64,000 nt of DNA from Centrapalus pauciflorus. Taxonomy: Eukaryota; Streptophyta; Magnoliopsida; Asterales; Asteraceae. The DNA lies in contig JAANYP010001188.1 of the NCBI GenBank assembly GCA_020465985.1, positions 1 to 64,000 on the forward strand, given 5' to 3'. Both the position numbers and the translations under genes were made by a program. A model generated the notes under the pieces. That model searched no databases. It saw only the letters and a list, made by a program, of their open reading frames with translations, and had not been told where the DNA came from. Of the stretch, positions 1 through 11,418 are shown in pieces (position 1 is the first letter of the stretch; each line of letters opens with the position of its first letter).

Positions 1-1939
1 GTATCTGAACTTCCCTTTCGTCAGCTAAACTCTTTCTCAGATGACTGACATGAAATACAGGATATATTCCAGCTAAGTCAGCCGGTAGTTCAAGACGATA
101 AGATTGATTTCCAATCTTTTCCACAATCTTGAACGGACCAATAAATCTCGGAGCTAGCTTGTTTCTCTTTATGAATCTCACCACATTCTTCATTGGGGAT
201 ACTTTCAACATCACCCAATCGTTAACCGCAAAGCTTATTGATCTATGTCGATTATCATAATATGACTTCTGCCTGCTTTGAGCTTCGAGTATGTTCCTTC
301 TGACGAGTTGAATCTTTTCGTGAGTCAACTGTAGAAGGGCAGGACCCGCTATTGGCGATTCGCCTGTTTCGCGCCAACAGGTAGGAGTTCTGCACTTTCT
401 TCCGTATAAAGCTTCAAAAGGAGCCATCTTGATTGTTGAATGATAACTGTTATTATATGAAAATTCGACCAACGGCAAGTGGTCATCCCAGTTATCACCC
501 AAATCAAGAACGCAGGCACGAAGCATATCTTCAAGAGTAAGGATAGTACGCTCACTCTGACCATCTGCACTTGGATGATAAGCAGTACTCATAGAAATCC
601 GAGTACCCATCCCATCTTGTAGTGCTTGCCAGAATCTGGATGTGAAACGACTATCACGATCTGATACGATAGACTTTGGCACACCGTGACGAGAAATAAT
701 TTCTGTGATGTACATCTGTGCCAATCTATCGAGAGAATATGTTTCTTTCATCGGAATGAAATGTGCTGATTTCGTTAAACGATCAACGACTACCCAGATA
801 GAGTCGTGTTGTCTTTTGGTCTTTGGCAGCTTCGTGATGAAATCCATAGTTATATGCTCCCACTTCCATTCAGGAACAGGTAGTGGTTGCATATCCCCAA
901 AGGGTTTCTGATGTTCTGCCTTAACCATCTGACAAACTCTACAGCTTTCAACACACTTACCGATGTCTTTCTTCATTCCTGGCCACCAATAGTCAGCTTT
1001 CAGATCAAAGTACATCTTTGAGCTGCCGGGATGAACAGATAATTTGGACTTGTGAGCTTCAGATAGAAGAGTGCTGCGAATTGAACCATACTTAGGAACC
1101 CAGAATCGGTTTCCCTTGAGACAGTGAAGTCCCAAATGGTTCAGAGTCAGAAATTGTAGTTGTCCTTTTAGATTTTCAGAATCTATGTTCTCTTCTTTCA
1201 GCGCTTCAGTTTGAGCAATTCTGATGTCTTCAATAAGCTCAGAAGAGAATATTACAGGAGTTAAGGCATAACAACACTTTTCTGGATACACTTTTCTACT
1301 CAATGCATCCGCGACAACATTTGCTTTGCCGGGATGATATAAGATCTCGCAGTCATAATCCTTGATAAGCTCCAAGGATCGACGCTGTTTCATATTCAGA
1401 TCTTTTTGAGTGAAAAGGTATTTGAGACTCTTGTGATCGGTGTAGAGCTGACACCGAGTCCCATATAAATAGTGACGCCAGATCTTCAGTGCAAAGGTAA
1501 CAGCAGCCAACTCAAGATCATGAGTTGGTGCACTTTTCTCATAGTCTTTTAATTGCCTTGAAGCATAGGCAATTACTTTTCCCCTTTGCATCAGAACACA
1601 TCCTAAGCCAGTACCAGAGGCATCGCTATAGACGACTAAATCATCATTACCTTCTGGCAAGGCTAGGATCGGCGCTTGAATCAACTTTTGCTTCAGAATA
1701 TCGAATGCCTCTTGCTGTTTATCGGTCCAAACGAAAGGAGTATTCTTTCGTGTTAGCATTGTAAGCGGCACAACAATCTTTGAGAAGTCCTTTATGAATC
1801 GCCGATAATAACCGGCCAATCCAAGGAAACTTCGGATTTCTGAGGCATTACGAGGCGTTTGCCATTTCTGAACGGCCTCGACTTTCGAAGGATCAACGGA
1901 AATTCCTTCGCCAGAAACAACATGGCCAAGGAACTGGAT
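1..1939 (-). CDS. RNase H-integrase exon 2 of the Ty3/gypsy element (runs off left edge)
   Basis: The frame is open from the acceptor at 1940/1939 to position 1, about 646 codons. It begins with the RT/RNase H connection (QFLGHV, then AGYYRRF), then RNase H with YSDASGTGLGCVL and DHKSLKYLF. The integrase zinc finger follows, with H at HPGSSKMY and paired cysteines at ESCRVCQ. The catalytic core shows the first Asp in TMDFITKLP, the second in SDRDSRFTS and the Glu in SADGQSERT. The C-terminal part has FHVSHLRKSL, the segment that precedes a chromodomain in related elements. No stop or frame break was seen. The integrase inserts cDNA into nuclear DNA. The chromodomain, if present, lies outside the window. 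Confidence 0.92.
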   Translation of the reverse strand, partial: MQFLGHVVSGEGISVDPSKVEAVQKWQTPRNASEIRSFLGLAGYYRRFIKDFSKIVVPLTMLTRKNTPFVWTDKQQEAFDILKQKLIQAPILALPEGNDDLVVYSDASGTGLGCVLMQRGKVIAYASRQLKDYEKSAPTHDLELAAVTFALKIWRHYLYGTRCQLYTDHKSLKYLFTQKDLNMKQRRSLELIKDYDCEILYHPGKANVVADALSRKVYPEKCCYALTPVIFSSELIEDIRIAQTEALKEENIDSENLKGQLQFLTLNHLGLHCLKGNRFWVPKYGSIRSTLLSEAHKSKLSVHPGSSKMYFDLKADYWWPGMKKDIGKCVESCRVCQMVKAEHQKPFGDMQPLPVPEWKWEHITMDFITKLPKTKRQHDSIWVVVDRLTKSAHFIPMKETYSLDRLAQMYITEIISRHGVPKSIVSDRDSRFTSRFWQALQDGMGTRISMSTAYHPSADGQSERTILTLEDMLRACVLDLGDNWDDHLPLVEFSYNNSYHSTIKMAPFEALYGRKCRTPTCWRETGESPIAGPALLQLTHEKIQLVRRNILEAQSRQKSYYDNRHRSISFAVNDWVMLKVSPMKNVVRFIKRNKLAPRFIGPFKIVEKIGNQSYRLELPADLAGIYPVFHVSHLRKSLADEREVQI

Positions 1940-2029
1940 CTATAAGAATCAAGATAGAAATTCAAATTCTGAGGTGAATCATAGAATAGTTAAGGAAACA
2001 ACTCAAGACATATATATTAGAGATTATAC
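1940..2029 (-). other. Probable 90-bp spliceosomal intron in gypsy pol
   Basis: On the minus strand the segment starts with GTATAA after CAG and ends TTCTTATAG before ATCCAG. Removing it joins the RT end (FWLRQ) to the start of the RT/RNase H connection (IQFLGHV) with no gap or overlap. The related chromovirus at 59-62 kb has the same protein join (LREVQFLGHV) without an insertion. The segment is 90 bp long, a multiple of three, but holds in-frame stops beginning with TAA at 2026-2024, so it cannot be read through. It is richer in A/T than the flanking coding sequence and has a T-rich stretch before the acceptor. Splicing itself is an inference. Confidence 0.8.
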
Positions 2030-4453
2030 CTGTCTGAGCCAGAATTCGCACTTAGAAAACTTTGCATAGAGTCTTTCTTTTCTTAATAACTCTAGCAATT
2101 GCCGCAGATGAATAGAATGATCAGCCTCCGTTTTGGAGTAAATCAGAATATCGTCTATGAACACGATAACTGATTTATCCAACATTGGTCTGCACACGCG
2201 ATTCATGAGATCCATGAACGCCGCTGGTGCATTCGTTAATCCAAACGGCATTACGAGAAATTCGTAATGACCGTATCTTGTACGGAAAGCTGTCTTCGGT
2301 ATATCCTCATTTCTAACTTTCAACTGATGATACCCAGAACGGAGATCTATCTTTGAGAAATAACTAGCTCCTTGTAGTTGATCAAACAGATCATCAATCC
2401 TGGGCAGAGGATATTTATTCTTTATGGTAACCTTGTTCAACTCGCGGTAGTCGATGCACATACGGAAAGTTCCATCTTTCTTTTTAACAAATAGAACAGG
2501 TGCACCCCACGGAGAAGAACTTGGTCGGATAAACCCCTTCTCTAACAGTTCTTGCAGTTGCTTTGACATTTCCTGCATTTCTGCAGGTGCAAGTCTGTAT
2601 GGAGCTTTTGCGATAGGAGCCGCACCAGGAACCAAGTCAATACTGAACTCGACTTGTCGTTCCGGTGGCACTCCGGAAATGTCATCAGGAAATACGTCTG
2701 GGAACTCACAGACGATAGGAATATCGGACAAAGATTTCTTTTCAGAGCTGGACTCAGATAGAGCATAACAAAGGTAAGAGTCGTGACCTTTAGACAAGTA
2801 TTTGTGAGCCTTTTCTATAGACATGAAGCAATGTGCACCTTTCCTCTTCTCGCCCTTGATCTCCAATACTCGGCCGTCTGAAGACTTGATTCTGATGACT
2901 CGCCGGTTGCAGATAATTGTAGCCTCGTTGTTCATTAGCCAATCCATGCCGATGATGACGTCAAACTCTTTCAAGGGAATCGGGATAAGGTCCAGGTTGA
3001 ACACGATATTATCAACAAGCAGAGTACAATTACGGTAAACAGAATCAGCCATAACATAACTGTTACTGGCTGTCTCAATGTCAAGTACTACGGGAAGCTT
3101 TGATGGGGACTTATATAATCTTTGAGCAAAAGATGTCGATATGAAGGAACGACTAGCGCCAGAATCAAATAGTACGCGAGCAGGTATCGTATTTAACAGA
3201 AACGTACCGGTGACTACGTCAGGTGTTTCTCTCGCCTCTTCAGCCGTTATTTGGAACGCACGTGTCCTTGCAGTTGGTGTTGCAGCAGAACTTTTAACTG
3301 TCGACCCTCCAGCTGATGACTGTGGCTGATAACGTGGTCCGCTACGACACTGATACATGAAGTGCCCTCTCTTACCGCATTTCGCACATCCACGTCCCTG
3401 CTGTGGACATTCCTCACTGATGTGACCGATCGTATTGCACGCAAAGCAGGTAACGTCTTCTGGATTGCATAGACCCATGTGTGATTTTCTGCATCTCTTG
3501 CAGAATCGTGGCTCGTTTGTCAGTGAGTAGGCTTGCGCTTTCGGCTGTGAACTATACTGATGGGTTTGCTGAGATTGCGACTTATTTGGCTTGAAAAATC
3601 TGCCAAACCGCTGTTTCTTTGGAGGAGACGGATTCATCGGGTTAGTAGACGGAGCATAAAGCTGATCGCCGTACTCTAAGTAACCTCGCTCAATTTGTCT
3701 AGCCGCTTCTACCATTTCCAAGTAACTCTTGTATTTGATCGCGCTCATCGGATGTCTGTATCTTGGATTGAGTCCTACACGAAATCTATTCATCTTTCTT
3801 TCCTCGGTAGCTACTTGGTAGGAAGAGTAGCCGCATAGTCTTGAGAATTCGTGCTCGTATTCGTCAACTGTCTTCGTTCCCTGAGTCAACTGCATCAACT
3901 GTACCTCCATCTTATCTCGTTGGTCAATCGGGCAGTATTTCGCATTGAACATTTCAAGAAACTGCTCCCATTCTAAAGTCTGAATCACCTCCTCACCATA
4001 GATACTTCGCTGGGTTTTCCACCAGGCACGAGCAGCTCCAACAAACAACGCAGACGCGTAGCTCACTTTCTTAGAATCTAAACAGTCAGAGATTCTAAAA
4101 ATTTCTTCCGTATGACTGATCCAATCCATCGCCTGAATCGGATCAACTGTACCCTCGAAGTTCAGGGCACCGCTGGCTTTAAAATCTTTAAATTTGCAGC
4201 CTTTTGGCTGAGCTATTTGGGTTTCTGGATTTGAATTATCAGAATCAGATTCTTCATTCTGGACTTGCTTATCTTTTCTCTTATTTTTCTTATCATTACG
4301 TCTTTTAGCTTCGGCCTCATCTCTGGCCTGAAACTGTTCTTGCATAATCTTATTCTGTTGTTCTAAGTGTTGTGCTAGTAATTGTTGCATCATCTCAAAC
4401 ATTTGTTGTGGGGTCATGTTGCTTGGTATGTCACCTGATCCTGATCCTGACAT
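2030..4453 (-). CDS. Gag-protease-RT exon 1 of the Ty3/gypsy element
   Basis: The start is the ATG at 4453, about 190 bp downstream of the primer binding site. The protein opens with an S/G-rich stretch and a Q/K-rich, probably coiled-coil segment (residues 1-80), followed by a retrotransposon gag domain (about 85-260). Nucleocapsid zinc knuckles follow, including the CCHC motif C-F-A-C-N-T-I-G-H-I-S-E-E-C and a second knuckle C-A-K-C-G-K-R-G-H. The aspartic protease active site is FDSGAS. The RT runs from about residue 600 and carries the catalytic box VFIDDIL. The frame meets a TAA six bases after the codons FWLRQ, but a consensus splice donor CAG|GTATAA lies exactly there (2030/2029) and the frame resumes 90 bp on. 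The product makes capsid and copies the element RNA in cytoplasmic particles. Confidence 0.92.
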
Positions 4454-4636
4454 CTTCTACTGAAAATTAAAATCAATTAACTATCAGTTTATAGACTTAG
4501 ATCTATGTACCCTTTTTCCCATCCTAATAGTCTGTACATCCTATCTCAGTTCAAACCACCTAAATGATTGATACATATGTATTGCTTCAGTTTGAGATCA
4601 AGTATACTCACGTAATACTTGATTCACTCAAACTAG

Positions 4637-4649
4637 GGCTCTGATACCA
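4637..4649 (-). promoter_or_regulatory. Primer binding site, tRNA-iMet type
   Basis: On the minus strand TGGTATCAGAGCC starts three bases (GGA) after the LTR end CTTCACA. This is the usual plant initiator-Met primer site for minus-strand synthesis. It fixes the element orientation and the left LTR edge at 4653. Confidence 0.9.
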
Positions 4650-4652
4650 TCC

Positions 4653-7031
4653 TGTGAAGACCACCCCTTACGGGGCAGTTCTCACCAGTCTAGGTCCCAC
4701 ATCATGCAATACGATATCAATCAAACTAAGATAGAGTAATTATAATGCGGAAAATTAAATTACAGTACAAGCTATTAAGATTTAAGTTTATTACAGATTA
4801 AGTTTTTAAATTAATCTTATAAAAGGCACAAGTCTAATCTAATTAATATCATCATATTATCAAAATAAATCTACCCAGATCACCATAATATCGTCATCCA
4901 ATTAGTACCAAAATGGGGTCGCTGAGTAGAGGTCTATGAAACTTCTGTCTTGAGCGTGTAAGACCTAAGAACTAGGTCCGGCAGGTGACTTTCCTTTGCC
5001 TTTTCCTGTAAAAAAAATGTGAAGTAGCAACCATAAGCAACGCTTAGTGAGTAAATAGATTTTCAATATCAACATGCGTGTCAAGCGGAGTCATTAGTCT
5101 TAGCGTGATATGTCTTGGCTGCCGCTACAGCCCTCATGATTGAGATATAAAATCATAGAATCGGATGATGTTCAAGCCACACTCACGCTTAAATCGTGGG
5201 GATCAGCCACATACTGGGCTAGCTACCAGTAAGTCAATATGGCGGAACATCGGAGGTCATTACCAAGTTCATTTGAACCGGTGAAATAGCCGGGTCTAGA
5301 ACAATAGACCATATGGGCTAGTCTAGCTGAATCAATTCTATCAAATGTCTGATCAATGATGTAAGCATATGTCTTAGAAGTCATGATAGCAATGAATCAT
5401 AAGGCAAAGTCTGAAGCAATAATAAATGCAATATGAAAAGATAATCAAATAGCTATCATGATCCACTAGGCAACACCCATCCATGGTGTGCACAGGTCTC
5501 ATTCCAGCTGATAAAGTGAATGTCAATAAATCTATCAGCAACAATATATCTCAACCGGATCTATGCATGTTCAATCTGAATATCTATAACTCACAGTTCT
5601 GGGTCTTGGTCAAACAGATATAAGAATCTGCCACCTGAGTTATCTCAGGATTTTATCTTTGTCAATCTGTAATCTGTAAATCAATTCTCTGACCCGCTTT
5701 ATATCTTTTAAAATCTTTGTCTTTATGTTCAGAATTTCACTGAACCTGTCCAGAATTATCATATCAAGTCATATTAATATCATCGTCTTTTATCTTTAAA
5801 TCTGTATTTTATCTGATTCTGATAACTTGTTCGTTCATAACTCATTCTTTGTTTTATTAATATTCTCAAAAGGTCGGTATATTATTTTGCTAACTATCTC
5901 GTTATTTTATGCGTTGTCCAAATATTTTATTCATTATATTCGAATTTTAAGGAGTGGTTTTAAATTTATATAATTAAATTCAAATATATAAATATAAATT
6001 GGAAGACTTAATTTAAAGGCTACATTTGAATTGTAGGAAAAATCAAATTGATATTGAAATTCATCCAATTTAAATAGAATCGAAATGCATGAACAAACTC
6101 GAAATTTGTGCTAGATTCGAGTATATACTCGAGTTTAACCATCAGATTCGAACAAGGGTTCGAATCTATCATTATAGGTTCGAATTTAGCCCCTAGATTC
6201 GAATGGGGTTCGAGTTTAGCCCCTAAAGTCGAAATGGTTCGAATCTAACAAGAACTCGGCGAGTTCCTATACTGAACTCGGCGAGTACACTCAATTTTGG
6301 GCAGAATATATTTCGAATTTAATTCCATTTCGAGTCTGTTCTAGGTATTTTCGAGTTTGTTCTATGTATTTTCGAATCTGTTCTTAACATTCTCGAATCT
6401 GATCATATTTACAACTCTAAAACATGAATTTCTAAGGCATAAATCACAAATATGATCAATATTAAGCCTATGTTCGATTATATTATACTTATTCTAGTTA
6501 AACTCCATAAAAATAGCTTTAGATTTCATAAAACTAACAGATTCGAAATTACCGAAATATATATAAAATCGTAAAAATATAAATTCTTACCTCAAATTCG
6601 TATGAAATCACGCAGGAGATAGTATATTCGTGTAGTATTCTCCGAGATCTTTCTAACAGTATATATATCTTGATAATCGGACGGTCGGTTTAGGAGATAA
6701 TTTAGAGAGAAAGTAGAGAGAGAGTAGAGAGAGAGAAAGTTAGAGAGATAGAGTAGAGAGAGAGAGAGAATCTGAATTTTTGATTAAAATTCACGTTTAT
6801 ATACCTCATCTAGTTATAGTTGCTAGCTAACCCACTTTCATTTTTGTATATTATATCTCTTTTATTTAATTCTCTTTAATAATTTATTAATTCATAAATA
6901 TAAATATTTATATAATTTAATTAAATATTTCATTACTTAATTAAATTATAATTCAAATAATATAACATTATTACATTATCGACTCAAAATATTACTGAAT
7001 TTACGACTAGATCAAAAGTTAGGTTGTTACA
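4653..7031 (-). repeat. 5' LTR of the Ty3/gypsy element (2379 bp)
   Basis: On the minus strand the LTR begins TGTAACAACC (7031) and ends CTTCACA (4653), with TG...CA termini. U3 holds a dense run of TTCGAA/TTCGAGT-like and CTCGGCGAG-like motifs (about 6100-6420). A TATA box at 6796-6803 is followed by a CT-rich tract (GA on plus, 6702-6770), probably near the transcription start. Near the 3' end (5005-4965) a T-rich run plus ACAG precedes a short open stretch ending in a stop; the same arrangement recurs in other LTRs here. A truncated copy of this LTR family lies at 37311-38632 on the plus strand. Confidence 0.9.
6702..6803 (-). promoter_or_regulatory. LTR core promoter: TATA box and downstream CT-rich initiator tract
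   Basis: The minus strand reads GGTATATAAACG (TATA core at 6803-6796), then within about 30-100 bp a run of CT dinucleotides (GA on plus, 6702-6770). The spacing fits a Pol II start inside or just before the CT tract. Inferred from motif and spacing only. Confidence 0.6.
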
Positions 7032-8840
7032 GCTTGGCACGTAGTTGTTCTTTCTTCAACAACTCTAGAATCAGTCTTAAATGTTTGCTCGTGCTACTCC
7101 TTGTTTCGTGAGTAGATTAGGATTTCCTTCATGAATAGAATCACGAATAAGGTTTGCACACCCGATGAGGTCCATGAGTACCGTTGGGGACACCGGTTAA
7201 TCCAAACGGCATTAATAGGAATTTATGATGACCGAAACGGAATCTGAAAGCTATCTTTGGAATATCTTTCTTGTGAACTCTAACCTGATGATAACCAGAC
7301 CTAAGGACGATCTTCGAATAGAAGCTTAATTCTTGGAGTTTGGCCAAACAAGTCATTGATCCTTCTGAGCGGGTATCGGTTCCTTTAGTTTATTTAGCTC
7401 TTGGTAATTGATGCACATTCTGATGGTTCTATCCTTTTTCTTTATGAACAAAACTGGAGCTCCTCCAAAGCGAGGAACTCGGTTTGATAAACCCTTTACC
7501 TAAGAACTCCTACAGTGGGTTGGACGATTGTTACACTATTGATGGGGCTAATCGGCATGGTGCTCGAGCCACTGGTACCGCACCTGATACTAGGCCGATT
7601 TTTAAATTTGACTTGCCTCGATGTTGGGAGTTCTGGTAAATGTTTTGGAAAAACCTTGGGGTAATTACAAATAATAAGAATATTTTCGAGCCGTTTTTCC
7701 TTTGGCTCGCTCAATGTCAACACTTCAGGGTCCTAATGCCAGGGGTGATGCTTTCTTTGATATTTCTTGTTTTGCCTTGGACAGTATGGACCTTCTTATT
7801 GGCTAAAGGTATATGAACCGTCTTCTTGTTGCATACTATTTCTGCATGTTTTTTTTTTCTATAGTCATTCCATGCCTATGACCACGTCAAAACTTCCCAG
7901 TTTGACGGGCATCAAGTCTGTTTCAAAGAGTTGGCCTACTAATTCTAAGGAGCATCCTCGACTTACATTATTTATCTTAAGCGTCTTACTGTCATCAACC
8001 TCAATAGCATAAGTGGCACTTAATGGTGTAAGAATGGAATTTATTTGCTTAGTGAACTTAATGGATATAAAGCTCCTATCAGCACCAGTATCAAATAGTA
8101 GAAATGCATAAGTGGTATCTATTGGGATGAGGGGTTTAGTCTATGGGTTTGAAATTTCTTAGGCAGTCTGTCGTACTACATATCCTCATGCACATAGTTA
8201 TAGATAAAACTTAGTTCTTCTTAAAAGGTTTGATACCTAATCTTTGTACATGATATGGTCAATAAATTCTTAAGCGTTACATTCCCTAAGATATATCAGA
8301 TAGTAAAGCCTAGAGAAATACTATAAAATGGTAGAAGGGTGCTAAGTATGAGATGCCTCTGGGGTTTCCTCGTACTCCAGAGCGTTAAGTCGTTGGGTTA
8401 GTTCTACATTACTTGTTTTGCGCTCTGCTAGGTGTTGACATAATTTGTCTATTCCGTCTTTGTTGAATCGCCTCGGTATTCTAGTTGGCCTAAGGTTTAT
8501 TGGGGGTTTGCATTGCCTCCTGCCTAACCCTTGCAAGGATCTCACCGACCTCTCGGTGGATTTTGTCGAAATTGGGGGTCGTGTCTGGCGGCCCTTGCCA
8601 CCAACAGAGGCATCGTTTGTTACGTAGGTTTCTGGGTATGTGTCGGCATTTGTGGAGAAGATGGTGTTTTTATCTGGCTTGGGATCCCTTCCTTGTTTCT
8701 CCACTCTTAGAGAATGTGAGGCATCCATCCCCACTGTCTTACGTTCGCCTGTTATTACTGCGGCGGGCTTGGCTGATGGGCAGGTACCGGGATAGACTCC
8801 CGTTGTGCTCGTCACACCCTTTCCCTAGGGGTGAATTTTG
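7032..8840 (-). pseudogene. Decayed Ty3/gypsy gag-pol (host of the element at 1-7031)
   Basis: Minus-strand pieces in the right order but in several frames. The gag N-terminal part is at 8342-8815 (157 codons, no zinc knuckle). The protease is around 7770-8130, with the active site LLFDTGAD (Asp-Thr-Gly-Ala at 8092-8081) and then DVVIGME. The protease/RT linker is at 7496-7723 (PKVFPKHLPELP, RQVKF). RT is at 7032-7480, with SGYHQVRV and LLMPFGLT. The RT catalytic box has become FMKEIL where an active enzyme has two Asp, so both catalytic residues are lost. The gag core and zinc knuckles seem deleted between about 8160 and 8340. The copy is cut at 7032 by the younger element, so its RNase H and integrase should lie left of this window. 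Confidence 0.85.
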
Positions 8841-8951
8841 ACATGTTATTGTCATCAGGGTCCATATATGTGTTCATAGTTCTTGAAGAAAGTTTAGTTT
8901 TTGTAACAGTTATAGTCTAGGTACTAATGCAACCTAGTTCACTATAACTAT

Positions 8952-8964
8952 GTCTCTGATACCA
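8952..8964 (-). promoter_or_regulatory. Primer binding site of the decayed Ty3/gypsy element
   Basis: The minus strand reads TGGTATCAGAGAC three bases after the LTR end (TGTGACA, then AAT). It matches the initiator-Met class of primer sites, with the last base changed from the usual GCC to GAC. Confidence 0.8.
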
Positions 8965-8967
8965 ATT

Positions 8968-11370
8968 TGTCACACCCTGCTACCCCGGTTGGCAGCGAGG
9001 CGTGACGAGTGCGGAAGCGTAACCATAATCATAATGAACGACCACTATATGGACGTTTTTAAAATACATCATTGAAACTTGAAAATATAGCAATGTTTTA
9101 CATAGACTGATATGAGTAAAGGAGTTTGCAAAATACAGAGATTTAATTACATAATTAAAGTATCCAAAATAATGCAGCTAAATCTCCGTTAATTTGAATA
9201 TGCATGCGACTCCATGGATGCGGAAGCTTGAAAGTAAGATACGTCTGAGGCATACGTGCCTTAATTACCTGAAAATACATGCTAAAATACGTCAACAAAA
9301 ATTGTTGGTGAGCTCATAAGTTTACGCGAAAAGACCAGTTGTATGGACATTATCAGATGAGTTGAATTTATAAAATCATAAATTCCGCGTATGTATTACG
9401 TAAACTATCATGCAACCGAAGCTTAATTAGAATGAGTTTGCCCTGTGCAGTATTCCCATACGTAATACCGTGTGTTGAATATATATGCACTCGCTGTTAG
9501 CCGAACCGAGCTAACCCGAATGGGGGACATGACTCCCGACAGATCTATCCACAATATATTCGCGCTTACAAATAAATGCAATTAACGGTTCATGATATAA
9601 GGGCTAATGGAACCATATGTAATACATATAAGAAATATACAGTTTAGATGTCCATATGAAAACAGTGCATGTATTTCCACCCCAATAGATAGTGAAAATA
9701 GGGGCTATGAAGACTCACCGGAATTGCGAAGGCAAAATATGCGCAAAAATGCAAATGTGCGTTGTTTGATGGGTGATGAAACCGGAGGTGTTTAACCGAG
9801 TCCTAAATGATAATAAGGACTTAATATCACTAATATATGATAATAGGTATATTTATAGATTTTTATGTCTTAAATCACCCAACATTACAAGTTTATAAAT
9901 AAGATTTGCTTAAAACGTCAAGTTTATATATATATAATTTTCCAGCTTTTTCGGAGGTTTTTCGGCCTACTTTGAGGCTGTTTTTGACCAAGCTCCAAAA
10001 TGTTTTAGACTTTGGTTTTCTAGGACATTAAACAACTATATACAAAGGATTTTTAGAATCCAGAACGGCCATTTTTCGAGTTGTTTAGGTTGGTGAAAAA
10101 GCTCGTTAAAAACGCTATGTTGGCCATTTTTGAGCTGTCAAACTTTCGGTTTCCCAAATAATTTCTGGAGGTCTTAAACTCCAAAATAAATTATGAAAAA
10201 TTACAGATCTATAGTTAAGCCATAGATCTAACTTTTGAGACAAGAATCAACTCATTTCGTTGAGTTATGAATTAGTTATGATTTTTCAAAGTCGATATAA
10301 ATTTTCTGCCGAAAATCCGTAGTATATAAACTTGAAACAACTTATGATTCTTGTTGTTTATTCAAAGACTACTTGTATTAAAGTTGTAAAAGTTATATAA
10401 CACATATATAACACATGTTTTCATAATATTAACATGTTTATAATGTGTTCATATATTCATATGCACATTTGAAGAAACAACTTAAAAATAAAAACTAGAA
10501 ACTTATAAACTTGAGTTTCTATGTAACTTGTTGTTGTTGGTGATTATATATATTATGCAAGACTTATATAAACATAAATGTATGATGAAATAGGTTAGTA
10601 TTTACTTAGTTTGATGTATTTGGAAGACGATTTTGAGTAGAAGTTGAAATCCTTGCAAGACTTGCACCAAAACACTTGAATTTCTTGAAGAACACTTGAA
10701 TGCAAAAGTTTGTGATGTGTGTGTGTATAGATCCGGTTTTTAGAGAAGAAAATGAGAGGTTTTTGTTGTTTGAAGTGTGGAAAAGAAGTGAGAAATGAGG
10801 TCTTATTTATAGGCAAAGTGTTTTGTCTTTCAAATGATGAAAGACATGGAAAGTAGGAGGTTGTGTGCACTTTATAAACAAAATGATTGTGTTTAAAGTA
10901 ATATTAAAAAAATAAAAGTCAACTTCTAATATCCACATGCCTATATGGCTGGCCATACATGTATTATACATGTATTTTCATTTTTGTTTTTTGTATAAAA
11001 GTATTTAGAAATGTATTCTTGTATTTCCCTTTTCTTGTAATTTCATAAATACTTTTAGATGCATTGTTTTAATGAATTGTTTTAGTCTTGCATAATTAAT
11101 GTTAAGTAATTGTATTAGTGTTTGATTAGTATCACTAATCATAATTTAATTATGTACTTAGTTGAATTAATCCCTCATATCGTAAATTGATCGGATTAAT
11201 TGATATCCCGATTCATCGCACCGATGAATTTGATCCTAATTGAGTTGAATTTTCTAATAACCCTTGTTAATCACTTGATTAATTTTTAATGACCACTGAT
11301 TAGGGTATAATTGGCTATTAAATACAGATTAGGGCATTGTTGCTAGCCTGGTTTAGTGCCGGATGTTACA
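8968..11370 (-). repeat. 5' LTR of the decayed Ty3/gypsy element (2403 bp)
   Basis: On the minus strand it begins TGTAACATCC (11370) and ends GGTGTGACA (8968). A TATA-like sequence (CCTATAAATAAG) lies near 10813-10803. A splice-acceptor-like TATTTTCAG lies at about 9270, in the position where other LTRs in this window have TTTTACAG. Its length matches the 2.38-kb LTR at 4653-7031, but the sequence is another family. The partner 3' LTR is outside the window. Confidence 0.85.
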
Positions 11371-11418
11371 ACACATAAAAACACGCGTTCGTGTCGCCGC
11401 TAAGCGGGCAGTCTCCTC

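Larger units (their letters stand above)
1..7031 (-). mobile_element. Ty3/gypsy chromovirus-type LTR retrotransposon (3' part beyond left edge)
   Basis: The order on the minus strand is 5' LTR (4653-7031), tRNA-iMet-type primer binding site, gag, protease, RT, intron, RNase H, integrase. This is the Ty3/gypsy order, and the large LTR of about 2.4 kb fits the Tekay/Del group of chromoviruses. The chromodomain and 3' LTR would lie to the left of the window. I read both coding exons through without finding a stop or frameshift, so the element looks young, but LTR divergence cannot be measured because only one LTR is present. The right end abuts RT codons of an older element, so it inserted inside another retrotransposon. 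The bases just outside (7032-7036, GCTTG) would be the target duplication; the other end is not visible. Confidence 0.93.

Noticed and set aside
8342..8841. Plus-strand open frames opposite the old gag
   Set aside because: Antisense shadows of the gag remnant; the minus strand is collinear with the protease and RT remnants.
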